Part shown: piece by piece, positions 26,139-35,917 of the stretch
Position numbering within the stretch: position 1 is the first letter of the stretch
Layout of the letters: each line of letters opens with the position of its first letter
Assembly (NCBI GenBank): GCA_029245955.1
Contig: JAQWOH010000041.1
Coordinates: 1 to 63,448 of the forward strand
DNA length: 63,448 nucleotides
DNA from: Fuerstiella sp.
Lineage (GTDB): Bacteria > Planctomycetota > Planctomycetia > Planctomycetales > Planctomycetaceae
Direction of reading: 5' to 3'
Position numbers and translations under genes: made by a program
The notes under the pieces: generated by a model
What the model was told of the DNA's origin: nothing
What the model saw: the letters and a program-made list of their open reading frames with translations, nothing else
Database searches by the model: none

Positions 26139-28637
26139 TTATTTTGCAGTGGCCGCTTCACGTAACAGACTCAAGGCAGTCTCGACCAGTATTTCCCCGC
26201 TGCCTGGTTGGACGGCTGAATTCGTGACTTCATAACTTCCGCCGGCATAGGCGGCCCGATTAGGGATGTAAATTGTTTCAACGGCGTCCGACAGTTCCAC
26301 GATCATTGTCGTGCGAAACGGCGATCCCTGTTTGATGGCCAGCCCCAGTTCCACAAACACTTCACCGGGCAGACAGACAATCGCGACATCGCTGCCGATA
26401 GTCATCACGGTCACATCAACAGGCAGCCTTTCTCCGATTCCAGCCAGTGATCGGCTCAGCCCCCAGGTAATATGGTCAGGTGTGGATACGTACGGCTGAG
26501 CGTGGCGAAAATGGTCCAGAATCAAGTTCTTGTAGGCGGTGACGTGTTGAAAAAAATCGACCTTTTCACCTCGTTTGGCCCGCTCAACGATCTGCACCGC
26601 GCTGGTGACGTCATGTTGGGTGGCATCCTGCAGCGCCAGGTTAACTCGCCTTGACTTCACGACCAATCGCGTCTGCTCAACCGGCCGCAGTTGCTTCACA
26701 CTTCGAACGATGGAATCGCCGATAGACGTACCGATAAAACCGGCCGTATTGCGTTTTGGGCTGTGAGGGTTGGAGTGGTTAATGTCTCCGCAGCAGCCCG
26801 TGCCGAATATCGAGATCACATCGGGGCCGACTGCCAATTTCAATGTGCGCTCGATAAAGAATGGATAGTCTGCGCTCCATTTCAAGCCGCCGACGGTGTC
26901 CAGGTGCAGGGCGAAGTTGCTGAACACTCCACGCAGATCGCCCGATGGCGTTCGCACTGCCAGCAGACCGATTTCCGGGTCGATCGGGCCTGCCGACCGA
27001 ATTACACTGGGATTGTTGAAGTTCTGCCACGTCTTCACACTACCGTCCCGCATGACAAAGCGACGGTTGAATGATACGGGCGTCCGCTGCACTGCCGCGC
27101 CGGATTCAAGAAAGGCCGGCTGAGCATCGGTTGCGGCGTCTTCTGTTACGGCAGCAATTTGTCCGATCAGCGAGTCGATATATTTTCGTCGCAGTGCCTG
27201 CTGCGGTCGTTTTGTGATGTTCAGCCACAGTTCCTTCATGTAGTCCGGAGCGGTGTGCGAATGGGTCGCTGCAACCACGACGTTCGTTTCCGGAATACCG
27301 GTGTTTTCTGACACTCGTTTTCGCACCTCACGTGACAGGTCGGTGGCGATGCCGATCAGGTCGCAGACAACCAAAGCGCCAGATACATCTGTATCGTGAA
27401 ATACGATTGCCTTTGCCTGCAGCGGATCGATGGCCCCGTCGGCCAATCGTTCGTGGTAGTAGCCGGCCATGGGAAATCCAATCGGTGGGGTGATGTCGGC
27501 GACAGCCAGTCCCACGCGCAAAGCAATGGTTGCGGGGGCTTGCGGCAGGACCGTCTGATGAATTGCCGTGCGCCACAGATCGGCCGCTCTCCGCTGACCA
27601 GCCGCTGTAAAATGTCGCCGCGAATCCGCGTCGCCTCGGTTCTCATTCTGCAGCACATCCGTATCAGGGCCGGGTTTGAATTCGGGCAGTCTGACAAGTT
27701 CGTCGATGGCGGTCCGAATACGGGTTTCACCTGTCGGGTCGTGGTAGACGGTGGGATGGAGGGTGGATTTTGCTAACAGCCACGTCGCAGTGCCCGTCCA
27801 CTGTTTCGCTGCGGCGTCACGAATTGCAATCAGGTTAGCGACGTACCCGGCGGTCGACGTTTTCTCAATCACGTCTGATTCACCCTGCTGCCACAGAACT
27901 GCCCGAAAATTTCCCAGCGTCTGCCCCGTCAGGACCAGTCGCTGATGCAGACGCCCCTGCGGCATCCACTGCATAGACGATGTTGCGCCCACAGCGACAT
28001 TCGCAAAGCCAATCGGCACTTTGCAATCTTCGGCCAGAGCATCTCCCAGCGGCGGCCAGATAGATCCGCCATCGCTGCCGTCAGAAACTGGCTGTGGATC
28101 ATTTGCGATCTGCCAGGTCCCCTTAGCGGAATCAAATGCCGCGACACGCGTCTGTGCGTCGGTGACAAGGAAACGTTGATCATTACAGTTGGTGGCGTAG
28201 GATTGGCCGGCGATCAGAAAGACCTCGCCCACGCCAAACGGCTGAACTGCCCCGGCGGCAATAACGTTTCCCTGACGCCGGCAACGAAGTTCCAGGCGAT
28301 ACCAGCCGCCGGCACCCACTCGGACATTTCCGGTAAAGATATCCCCGTCCGGGATGATCATCAGTGCTTCCCACGCGGCAGTCGCGGATTTGACGCCGAC
28401 AGCCTCTGTCGCTCCAGTCGGGATGACTCGGTATTGCCATTCCGCAGTTTCAGAGTTTGTCGGCAGCAACCCCTGAACACTTACGTCTGCATAACCCCGG
28501 CCGGAGGCGATGCCCTTGCGCTGGATGATCTGATTCGATTGAGGCTTATTCAGCGTCAACCGTTCGGCTGCGTTTCCCCTTGAGCCGATGGAGAATATAA
28601 GCGTCAGGCAAACAGACACGCGACAGATACAGTGCAT
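26139..28637 (-). CDS. Exported fusion: SASA sialate-O-acetylesterase-like + neutral ceramidase-like
   Basis: An 832-residue secreted two-domain protein. A signal peptide (MHCICRVSVCLTLIFSIGSR) is followed by a SASA/SGNH hydrolase-like half (about 25-370) with VFLIAGQSYATNCND (catalytic Ser block), AVLWQQGESDVIEKT and a C-terminal RHFTAAGQRRAADLW His block. The second half (about 375-832) is neutral/alkaline non-lysosomal ceramidase-like: VGLAVADITPPIGFPMAGYY, ALVVCDLIGI, VVAATHSHTAPDYM with the family's zinc-site His pair, and ISIFGTGCCGDINHSNPHSP. The ATG at 28637 has TTAAGG eight bases before it. The two halves are usually separate proteins. Together they could deacetylate and cleave a glycolipid or other sugar conjugate, but that is inference. 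Confidence 0.87.
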   Translation of the reverse strand: MHCICRVSVCLTLIFSIGSRGNAAERLTLNKPQSNQIIQRKGIASGRGYADVSVQGLLPTNSETAEWQYRVIPTGATEAVGVKSATAAWEALMIIPDGDIFTGNVRVGAGGWYRLELRCRRQGNVIAAGAVQPFGVGEVFLIAGQSYATNCNDQRFLVTDAQTRVAAFDSAKGTWQIANDPQPVSDGSDGGSIWPPLGDALAEDCKVPIGFANVAVGATSSMQWMPQGRLHQRLVLTGQTLGNFRAVLWQQGESDVIEKTSTAGYVANLIAIRDAAAKQWTGTATWLLAKSTLHPTVYHDPTGETRIRTAIDELVRLPEFKPGPDTDVLQNENRGDADSRRHFTAAGQRRAADLWRTAIHQTVLPQAPATIALRVGLAVADITPPIGFPMAGYYHERLADGAIDPLQAKAIVFHDTDVSGALVVCDLIGIATDLSREVRKRVSENTGIPETNVVVAATHSHTAPDYMKELWLNITKRPQQALRRKYIDSLIGQIAAVTEDAATDAQPAFLESGAAVQRTPVSFNRRFVMRDGSVKTWQNFNNPSVIRSAGPIDPEIGLLAVRTPSGDLRGVFSNFALHLDTVGGLKWSADYPFFIERTLKLAVGPDVISIFGTGCCGDINHSNPHSPKRNTAGFIGTSIGDSIVRSVKQLRPVEQTRLVVKSRRVNLALQDATQHDVTSAVQIVERAKRGEKVDFFQHVTAYKNLILDHFRHAQPYVSTPDHITWGLSRSLAGIGERLPVDVTVMTIGSDVAIVCLPGEVFVELGLAIKQGSPFRTTMIVELSDAVETIYIPNRAAYAGGSYEVTNSAVQPGSGEILVETALSLLREAATAK

Positions 28638-29064
28638 GGAGATACCTTAATTGAGACCGTGGCAGCATCTTTGCTGTGTGAATTCGTTCGTGGATGATGT
28701 CCGGGTGTTCGAGCGTCCTTCGCAAGGTGTCCGACGTGTTTTCGATTCGCAGGTTTCACCTCGCGGACATTGTCATTGTACGTGTGGGGCGTGGTCGACG
28801 ACAGTATCGCGGTCGAAACGTCTTTCGGTGGTCGGCGTGGAGGGTGGTTTCTGACGGGACGATGGTCTTGAAATGCTGAAGGAACTAAAATGCATAATCG
28901 CGGAGGCGAAGCAGCAACAGCCGGAAATGCCGCAGGAACCATCCTGTTGGGTTGTCACTCCTGTTTAGAGCCACGTCGGCTTCGCACGCGACGCCAGTAA
29001 ACCTGCCTCAGAAGACAGGCTTTTCACGCATGCCTTCCCGTGCCATTCCCTGAGCCTATTCACT
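28638..29064. other. Divergent intergenic region, no confident gene
   Basis: This 427-bp gap separates the minus-strand fusion gene from the plus-strand PVC dehydrogenase. A 31-codon frame at about 28873-28968 (MLKELKCIIAEAKQQQPEMP, ending WVVTPV) is present, but it has no ribosome binding site and no known relative, so it is not called. Promoters for both genes must lie here. Confidence 0.35.
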
Positions 29065-32000
29065 ATGACTGATCGATTCTGCTCTTTCTTTGTTCTGTGG
29101 TCTTTGGTTGCAACTTCTAAAGTCCATGGAGACGAGTTTCCCAAACCACTGAACACGGAGAGTTCGGAAGCCAGAATTACGTCTCCGGCGGACGCCCTGG
29201 CTGGAATGACACTTCCGGCCGGCTTCCAGGCAACCGTGTTTGCAGCCGAGCCCGCTGTTCAGCAACCGATTGCTCTTGCGACGGACGATCGCGGTCGATT
29301 GTGGGTGGCAGAAAACTACACATACGCCGAACGGCCCACCAATTTTGACGAACGCATGCGCGATCGCATTGTGATTCTGGAGGATGTCGACGGCGACGGG
29401 CACTTCGACAACCGCACCGTGTTCTGGGATCAGGGTCGACGGCTGACGAGCGTTGAAATCGGACATGGAGGCGTGTGGGTGCTGGACGCTCCCAATCTGC
29501 TGTTCATTGCTGATGCGAACAAGGATGACGTGCCCGATGGAGAGCCGGTCGTCATGCTGGATGGCTGGGACGACAGTGCTGCGCGACACACGATGGTGAA
29601 TGGGCTCCGCTGGGGGCCGGACGGATGGCTGTACGGACGCAACGGCATAATGGCGATTTCAAGTGTTGGCGTGCCCGGTGCCACTTCCGGCCAGAGGCAG
29701 CCCCTGGACTGCGGAATCTGGCGGTTCCATCCCACTCGGCATCAGTTTGAGGTGGTCTGTGTGGGTACGACTAATCCGTGGGGCATGGACTGGGACAAAA
29801 ACGGGCAGATGTTCTTTATTAACACGGTGATTGGACATCTGTGGCACGTCGTTCCGGGCGCTCGCTTTCGACGCATGTACGGTGAACATTTTAACCCGCA
29901 CACGTACGGCATCATCGAGCAGACGGCGGATCACTTTCACTGGGATACAAAGGAACTGTGGCACGATATTCGCAAAGACGGAGTGACGGTGATGACCAAA
30001 ACGACCGACGATGCGGGGGGCGGGCATGCGCACTGCGGCATGACAATTCTGCAGGGGCAGCCCTTCCCCGAAGCATTGCAAGGGTCGGTGCTGGCGCTCA
30101 ATCTGCATGGTCGTCGCATCAATCGAGACACGCTGCATCGTCACGGCGCCACATACACGGCTCGGCACGCGCCCGATTTCATGAAAGTCTCGGATCCGTG
30201 GTTTCGTGGTGTAGAAATTATTACCGGCCGGGCCGGCGAGATGTTTATCGCAGACTGGTCCGATGTGGGGGAATGCCACGAAAACGACGGGATTCATCGA
30301 ACTTCCGGGCGCATCTACCGGCTCACGTTAAACGAGAATTTGCAGGCCCGACACCCGTCCGTTACTTCAGTGGGGCAACTCAGCAATCAACAGCTGGCAG
30401 AGCACGTGGCGTCCGAGTGGGAATGGTTGTCGCGACAATGTCTGTTGGAACTCGCCGAACGTGCTTCGCATTCAACGTTGCCCACGCAGATCCACGAAAA
30501 CCTGCGAACAAAGTTTCATTCGAATGAATCTGAACAGCGGCGACTGCGACGCCTGTGGGCACTGCACGTGACTGGCGGAGCGAGTGACGCATTTCTTGCC
30601 AGCTGCCTTGACGACAACAGCGAGCACATTCGTTGCTGGGCCATTCAGTTGCTTGTGGAAGATGGTAAACCGCCGCCATCCGTACTGGAGACGTTTCAGT
30701 CCATGGCTCAGGGCGATGACTCCGGGCTGGTTCTGACGTGGCTGGCCTCCGCATTGCAGCGTCTGCGGTATGAAGATCGGTGGCCGATTGCACTGGCGCT
30801 GGGCAGTCACAAAGAATATGCCGCTGACCGAGTGCTGCCGCTGATGGTGTGGTACGGAGTCGAACCTGCAATTCTGGCTAACAGTGATCAGGCCATTGAA
30901 ATGGTGATGTCCTGTCGATTGCCTATTGTACGCGAATACATTGCACGTCGCATTACGCTGGAAATTGAACGCCAACCGGACGTCATCGCCCGCCTGGTGC
31001 AGCGAGTGACGAACCAGGAGGGGGATTCATCAGTCGTCGTCGACGTCCTGCGGGGTATGGCGGAAGCGCTGCGAGGTTGGCGCAAAACAACGCCGGTCAA
31101 AGGCTGGGATGCATTCTCGGCGGCTAATTTGAACAACGGAGTCGCAGAGGTCCGGAGATTAAATCGCGAGCTTTCTCTGGTGTTCGGAGACGGTCGTGCG
31201 CTGGAGGAAATACGGGCGATTGCGGCCGATCGCGACTCTGCCCTGCCGGAACGCCGCGCCGCAATTCGTGCACTGGTCCTGGCACGTGACAGGGACGTCG
31301 TGCAACTGCTGCAGAATCTGCTGGGCGACCGCGATATGTCACGAGACGCAATCAGTGGCCTGGCTGCCTTCGGCCACAAAGAAACGCCAGGTTTGCTCGT
31401 TTCGAAGTTCGGTGGGTTTAATCTGACCGCCAGGCAGGCGGCGATTACCACACTTGTGTCGCGTCCCCGCTTTGCCGACGTTCTGCTGGATGCTGTGGCG
31501 GAAGGGAATATTGACCGTTCCCACGTTTCGGCCTTTCAGCTGCGCCAGATGCAGAATTCCGGTGACGCCCACCTCAGCGAACGTGTCGCCAGCATGTGGC
31601 CCGAACTGGCTGAACAGTCCAAAGAAAAGACGTCTCACATTGCCAAACTCCGAAGAATGCTGACCTCAGAGACTGTGGCGGCGGCCGACGCTGCGGCGGG
31701 ACGACTGCTGTTCAGTCAAGCGTGTGCAAATTGTCACACTTTATTCGGTGAAGGGAAGAAGATTGCCCCGGACCTGACTGGTGCCCAGCGAAACAATCTG
31801 AATTACCTGCTGGAAAATATCGTCGACCCCAGCGCGACTGTGTCAAAGAATTTCAAACTGTCCGTCGTGCTGCTGGAAGACGGGCGCGTAATCAATGGCA
31901 TCGTGCTGGGGCGCACGGAAAAAACGCTGACGCTGCAGACAGCGACCGAGCAGATCGTGATTCAGCGTACGGAGATTGACGAGATGAAGGAAGCGCCTGT

Positions 32001-32112
32001 TTCTATGATGCCGGACAAACTGCTGAACGTGCTGAGTGATCAGCAGATTCAGAATCTGATCGCCTATCTGATGTCGCCAGCACAGGTGCCGCTGCCGGTG
32101 AAGGCTGAGTGA
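29065..32112 (+). CDS. PVC-type membrane-bound dehydrogenase with C-terminal heme-binding domain
   Basis: A 1015-residue exported protein of the large planctomycete/verrucomicrobial dehydrogenase family. After the signal peptide (FCSFFVLWSLVATSKVHGDE) comes a beta-propeller dehydrogenase-like domain at about 50-420. Its motifs are AEPAVQQPIALATDDRGRLW, VLEDVDGDGHFDNRTVFWD-type Ca-loop, NGLRWGPDGWLYGRNG, GTTNPWGMDWDKNGQMFFIN and GEMFIADWSDVGECHENDG. An alpha-helical HEAT-like middle (about 440-860) follows. The C-terminal heme domain has ACANCHTLFGEGKKIAPDLT (CxxCH near residue 888), VDPSATVSKNFKLSVVLL, and ends LSDQQIQNLIAYLMSP. The heme c ligand is intact. It likely oxidises sugars or related compounds in the periplasm. 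It stands alone. Confidence 0.93.
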   Translation: MTDRFCSFFVLWSLVATSKVHGDEFPKPLNTESSEARITSPADALAGMTLPAGFQATVFAAEPAVQQPIALATDDRGRLWVAENYTYAERPTNFDERMRDRIVILEDVDGDGHFDNRTVFWDQGRRLTSVEIGHGGVWVLDAPNLLFIADANKDDVPDGEPVVMLDGWDDSAARHTMVNGLRWGPDGWLYGRNGIMAISSVGVPGATSGQRQPLDCGIWRFHPTRHQFEVVCVGTTNPWGMDWDKNGQMFFINTVIGHLWHVVPGARFRRMYGEHFNPHTYGIIEQTADHFHWDTKELWHDIRKDGVTVMTKTTDDAGGGHAHCGMTILQGQPFPEALQGSVLALNLHGRRINRDTLHRHGATYTARHAPDFMKVSDPWFRGVEIITGRAGEMFIADWSDVGECHENDGIHRTSGRIYRLTLNENLQARHPSVTSVGQLSNQQLAEHVASEWEWLSRQCLLELAERASHSTLPTQIHENLRTKFHSNESEQRRLRRLWALHVTGGASDAFLASCLDDNSEHIRCWAIQLLVEDGKPPPSVLETFQSMAQGDDSGLVLTWLASALQRLRYEDRWPIALALGSHKEYAADRVLPLMVWYGVEPAILANSDQAIEMVMSCRLPIVREYIARRITLEIERQPDVIARLVQRVTNQEGDSSVVVDVLRGMAEALRGWRKTTPVKGWDAFSAANLNNGVAEVRRLNRELSLVFGDGRALEEIRAIAADRDSALPERRAAIRALVLARDRDVVQLLQNLLGDRDMSRDAISGLAAFGHKETPGLLVSKFGGFNLTARQAAITTLVSRPRFADVLLDAVAEGNIDRSHVSAFQLRQMQNSGDAHLSERVASMWPELAEQSKEKTSHIAKLRRMLTSETVAAADAAAGRLLFSQACANCHTLFGEGKKIAPDLTGAQRNNLNYLLENIVDPSATVSKNFKLSVVLLEDGRVINGIVLGRTEKTLTLQTATEQIVIQRTEIDEMKEAPVSMMPDKLLNVLSDQQIQNLIAYLMSPAQVPLPVKAE

Positions 32113-32148
32113 TCATGAAATTCACGACGTGGCTTTGTGGGAACGTTG

Positions 32149-32748
32149 TCAGGAATAGATCCCATGTTCGTCGATGTACGCTTCGACGGCCCGTGGTACA
32201 AGAAAGCGCAGTCCTGTTCCGTCGCGGGCTCGTTGACGCAGGTCCGTGGCGGAAATATTCGTTCCTGGCACAGACACAGTTCTGACCTGCCTGGCGAGGT
32301 CTTCACCAACCCATTGGATGACCTGCGTATGCGTAAGTTCCGGCAATCCCGGACGGTTGACGGCCACAACGTTTGCCAGTTGGAGAATGCGTTCGGGGTC
32401 TTTCCATGTGGGAAGGTCACGCAGTGAATCGGCGCCCATCAGGAAGAATAGTTCTGCGTCAGGAGATTCGTTGCGGAAAGCTGTCAGCGTGTTGACAGTG
32501 AACGACGGGCCCTTGTGTTTAATTTCCCGGCGATCCACGACAAATTCCGGATATCCCGAAACCGCCAGTTGCAGCATGTCGGCGCGGGAATGCCCATCCG
32601 TGATTTTCAGTGCCGCTTTGTGTGGCGGTGTTCCCGCTGGAAGAAGACGCACCTGATTAAGTGACAGCTGGTTTCGACAGGTGTCGGCAAGGACCAAATG
32701 TCCATAGTGCACCGGATCGAACGTGCCGCCGAGAATTCCCAGTTTCAT
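32149..32748 (-). CDS. nadD: Nicotinate-nucleotide adenylyltransferase
   Basis: A 199-residue nucleotidyltransferase that joins nicotinate mononucleotide with ATP to give deamido-NAD. The N-terminal signature GILGGTFDPVHYGHLVLADT holds the HxGH motif at about residues 16-19. RLLPAGTPPHKAALKITDGH, ELFFLMGADSLRDLPTWKDP and the terminal ISATDLRQRARDGTGLRFLV (ISxTxIR motif) are all present. The length is normal for the family. The ATG at 32748 (MKLGILGG) is the only reasonable start. It is convergent with the dehydrogenase gene 36 bp away and divergent from the DUF1444-like gene. No other NAD gene is nearby. Confidence 0.96.
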   Translation of the reverse strand: MKLGILGGTFDPVHYGHLVLADTCRNQLSLNQVRLLPAGTPPHKAALKITDGHSRADMLQLAVSGYPEFVVDRREIKHKGPSFTVNTLTAFRNESPDAELFFLMGADSLRDLPTWKDPERILQLANVVAVNRPGLPELTHTQVIQWVGEDLARQVRTVSVPGTNISATDLRQRARDGTGLRFLVPRAVEAYIDEHGIYS

Positions 32749-33213
32749 GAGTGACTCGTCATCAGTGTGGTCGAAGGATAGTTCACCGGGCGCGCGGGTT
32801 ATTGCGACCGGTGTGGGTCGTTTATCGGAGCAGATACAGCGTGGCGGGCAACTGATTTCCCGGAAATGTTCTTCACCCTTTGCCCCGGCCGAGTCTGTAT
32901 CGTAGCATCACCGTCCAGGGTGCATCGTATCGGAAGGAGTGCGGGCCGCAACACAGTCCGGCACGGGGAAGCTTCCCGGCGTATTCGAGGCTTGTGGCTG
33001 TTGGCGATCAGTTGTTGACCGCCGAAGAAAAGGCAATTGTCAGGTCTTGCATTTTCTCCTTTCCGGAAGGTGGCGCTCAGGCTGTGCCACGGCTCGGGTC
33101 TGTTATCATCTGCGATGAGCTGAAGCCTGAAGAGTCTGTCGTGGCCGAACAGTCGCTTTTGTTCTTTGCAGCTGAGATCATGTCGTCAAACTCAACAGTT
33201 CGTGTTTTATCCA
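32749..33213. other. Divergent intergenic region, no gene seen
   Basis: This 465-bp gap lies between nadD (minus) and the DUF1444-like gene (plus). A frame at 32880-33221 exists but shows no family resemblance and runs into the downstream gene, so it is not called. No RNA gene or hairpin with a T-run is evident. Confidence 0.35.
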
Positions 33214-34551
33214 ATGACTGACCCGTCTGATTCCAATTCGAAATTTTCAGACGGCGATACCTTATTTCGCGGACCGGCCAATTGGTTTTCCCTTGTGTGT
33301 CCCATTGAGCTGGAGGTGCAACAGACGGAGTCATTCATTGAATTCCGAGCTGCCGGGAATCATCCGTCGGACGGCGAATTGTCGGCCGCCGCCCGGGTTC
33401 CGGAATGGACGATGACGCTGTACGCTGCGTGGATCGACGAGTCTGAGCCGGAAACGAATGTTGCATCATTTGAGGCAGAGACACTGTTTCCCGTGGTGAT
33501 CAGCAGTGACGTGGTGGATGCACTGCCACTGGGCAGCAGGGGCAGAGCCTGGAAAGGAATGTCTCGCCACCGGTGCCGCGGTTCGTTGTGGCAGCGGGTG
33601 TTTCGCAGAACCAGCACGTATGACTGGCGACTCTGGGTTTTGGAACACAAACAGATCATGGTTGTCGCCAGCCTGCAGTCACGCGGGGGCGCCGCGCTTG
33701 ATGCAGAGACAGTGGCAATCTGTGAGCGGACGCTGATGTCCATAGAATTCGCTGAAGTGCTGGCGAATCCGCCGGAGGTTTTTCGTACTGACGTCGTTGA
33801 ACTCGGTCGGAAGTACTACCCACTGCTGGAAATAAACTCCGTCGGCAGCTTTGGGCTGAAGATCGAGGATTCGGAAATTAATCTTACTAATTTCTACCGT
33901 TCCTATTTGCAGCAGCCGGATAACTTCAAACAGATTGTGCTGCCGGGCCTGACCACGGTGGTACGACTTCAGGAATGGGGTCCTGATCAGCTGATGCCTC
34001 CACTTGAGGAAGTCTCCAGACGCGTGATGCCAATGCTGTATCCCGAATCTGAGGCAGAGACGACACTGAAGGATTTCGTGAGGATGCCATGGGTATGCGG
34101 GCTGTCAGTCATGTTCGTCCTGGACCAGGACGAGACGTATCGTTTCGTTCATCACCGAATGCTGCAGGCGTGGCAAATGTCTGAGGCTGAACTTCAGGCA
34201 CTGGCGATGGCCAATCTCAACACCTTTGCTTGCGACAATCCGTTGGAGGTCACGGTGATTGGTGAGGATGATGATGCTCGCATGCTGGTACCGGTGAGTC
34301 CGAATGCTTACAACAGTGTCCGTCTGCTTGGGACTGAACTTCACGGCCGACTGCGGAAACTGCTGGGGGCTGAGGTGGCGGTCGGTGTGCCGAACCGTGA
34401 TTTTTTCGTCGCCGTGTCATTGAATCATCCTGGTCTGGTGTCGGATGTGCAACAGCGTGTCATTCAGGACTATCAATCCATGCACCATCCACTGACCAGC
34501 CGTCTGCTTGTGATTTCTGCAGACGGTGTCAGCGAATACTGTGACTTGTAG
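33214..34551 (+). CDS. Hypothetical protein with DUF1444-like C-terminal domain
   Basis: A 445-residue soluble protein without signal or membrane segments. The C-terminal two-thirds (about 185-445) resembles DUF1444. Matching stretches are TDVVELGRKYYPLLEINSVG, FKQIVLPGLTTVVRLQEWGP, VCGLSVMFVLDQDETYRFVH, LQALAMANLNTFACDNPLEV and VGVPNRDFFVAVSLNHPGLV. The N-terminal part (about 15-170, ANWFSLVCPIELEVQQTESF) looks like a separate beta-rich domain of DcrB or DUF3805-like type. ATG 33214 is used because the longer frame from 33166 adds 16 residues with no ribosome binding site. It ends 12 bp before murG, so the two are probably cotranscribed. The function is unknown, and the family call is from pattern alone. 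Confidence 0.7.
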   Translation: MTDPSDSNSKFSDGDTLFRGPANWFSLVCPIELEVQQTESFIEFRAAGNHPSDGELSAAARVPEWTMTLYAAWIDESEPETNVASFEAETLFPVVISSDVVDALPLGSRGRAWKGMSRHRCRGSLWQRVFRRTSTYDWRLWVLEHKQIMVVASLQSRGGAALDAETVAICERTLMSIEFAEVLANPPEVFRTDVVELGRKYYPLLEINSVGSFGLKIEDSEINLTNFYRSYLQQPDNFKQIVLPGLTTVVRLQEWGPDQLMPPLEEVSRRVMPMLYPESEAETTLKDFVRMPWVCGLSVMFVLDQDETYRFVHHRMLQAWQMSEAELQALAMANLNTFACDNPLEVTVIGEDDDARMLVPVSPNAYNSVRLLGTELHGRLRKLLGAEVAVGVPNRDFFVAVSLNHPGLVSDVQQRVIQDYQSMHHPLTSRLLVISADGVSEYCDL

Positions 34552-34563
34552 ACGGTCACTCGT

Positions 34564-35784
34564 ATGAACCAGTTGCAGCAAATCGCCTTCTGCGGCGGCG
34601 GGTCGGGAGGTCACCTGTTTCCTGCGATCGCCATCGCCCAGGAGTTGCTGGACGCGAATCCCGACATTCGTTTTCTTTTCGTGACCAGCGACCGGGCCAT
34701 CGACCATCAGATCATCGCCGCCAGCGGTTTACCGCCCGAATCATTCGAACAGATGATTCTGCCATTGCGCAGTTCTGCGGGTCGAGTTTCCTTTGCTCTG
34801 AAAACTGTGCGTGCGGCTTTTCAGTGCAGACGTCGGTTTCAACAGGTGCCACCGAACATCGTGGTCGGGCTGGGTGGCTTCGCGTCTATTGCAGGAGTGG
34901 TCGCCGGATGGGGGAACAGAGTTCCGATTGTCCTGCTGGAACAGAACACGATCCCCGGGCGTGCCAATCAATGGCTGCGTCGTCTGGCGGTGCGGACTTT
35001 CACCGGCTGGCCGCTGGAATCAAAGTGGCAGGATCGCTGGCAAACCGAAGTTGTTGAAGTCGGTGTTCCACTGCGTCGTTCTTTTCGTGGCGACGAAGTC
35101 GGCACTCAGTCACAGTCGGACACGAGTAGTGAGGCATCCTGCCTGCTGGTTCTGGGCGGGAGCCAGGGAGCGGTTCGGCTGAATTCAATAGTGCTGGACG
35201 CGTTGACGAATGGCGATTCCCATGGGGCTGGCCGGCCCCTGCAGGTGGTGCACCAGACGGGAAGCGACGACGTAGACCGCGTTCAGCAGGCTTACGCCCG
35301 GGCGGGTATTCCGGCTGACGTCTGCGCCTTCATTGATGATATGCCCCGACGACTTGCGTCTGCGACCCTGGTCATCAGTCGATCCGGTGCTGTCGCCCTG
35401 GCGGAAATTGCCGCCAGCGGAAAAGCGTCGGTTCTGTTTCCACTGCCGGGTTCCGCCGATCAGCATCAGCTTCGCAATGCCGAATGTTTAGAATCGTCGG
35501 GAGCGGCTGTGGTTATCGCGGAGACAGATTCGAATGCATCGTTGCTGCTGAGTCAGCAACTTGATCGCCTGCTGACATGCAAGAATCAGCTCTGCGGGGC
35601 CGGTGCGGACTCTGAGGATATGCCAAAGGTATCCAGTGACGCTGCCAGAACGACTGTCACGGCTGGTGTTCCGCGTGTGGCCATGGAGACAGCCGCTCGC
35701 GGAATGGCGCCAGAGAACGCTGCTGCTGTTATTGCAGAATCATTGTTATGCCTGACTGCTGCATCTGCGGGGTCGTCGGAATGA
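34564..35784 (+). CDS. murG: UDP-GlcNAc:lipid I N-acetylglucosaminyltransferase
   Basis: A 406-residue GT28 glycosyltransferase that adds GlcNAc to lipid I to make lipid II at the inner face of the membrane. The N-terminal glycine-rich loop is FCGGGSGGHLFPAIAIAQEL at about residues 8-27. A second glycine-rich motif, PPNIVVGLGGFASIAGVVAG, and VLLEQNTIPGRANQWLRRLA follow. The C-terminal UDP-binding half has LVLGGSQGAVRLNSIV and VISRSGAVALAEIAASGKAS with SADQHQLRNAECL. All motifs are intact. A 50-residue Ala/Thr-rich extension at the C-terminus exceeds the usual 355-residue length. It adds to recent evidence that planctomycetes carry peptidoglycan genes. It follows the DUF1444-like gene by 12 bp. 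Confidence 0.96.
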   Translation: MNQLQQIAFCGGGSGGHLFPAIAIAQELLDANPDIRFLFVTSDRAIDHQIIAASGLPPESFEQMILPLRSSAGRVSFALKTVRAAFQCRRRFQQVPPNIVVGLGGFASIAGVVAGWGNRVPIVLLEQNTIPGRANQWLRRLAVRTFTGWPLESKWQDRWQTEVVEVGVPLRRSFRGDEVGTQSQSDTSSEASCLLVLGGSQGAVRLNSIVLDALTNGDSHGAGRPLQVVHQTGSDDVDRVQQAYARAGIPADVCAFIDDMPRRLASATLVISRSGAVALAEIAASGKASVLFPLPGSADQHQLRNAECLESSGAAVVIAETDSNASLLLSQQLDRLLTCKNQLCGAGADSEDMPKVSSDAARTTVTAGVPRVAMETAARGMAPENAAAVIAESLLCLTAASAGSSE

Positions 35785-35917
35785 CACGTGCGGAAGACGA
35801 ACCAGTCGCGATAACACGTGTCCTACGGTCGCGGGCAGCTTGCTGCCATGCTATTCGGCAACGGAGTGCGGACTAATGTTTCCTGGCGCATCTCAGGCTG
35901 GGTGGCATCATTGTTGT

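Noticed and set aside
28873..28968. 31-codon open frame starting MLKELKCIIAEA
   Set aside because: It has no ribosome binding site, no relatives that I can name and lies in a divergent promoter region. A loosely similar string (RVLKELN) at about 24576-24593 is too short to establish a repeat family.
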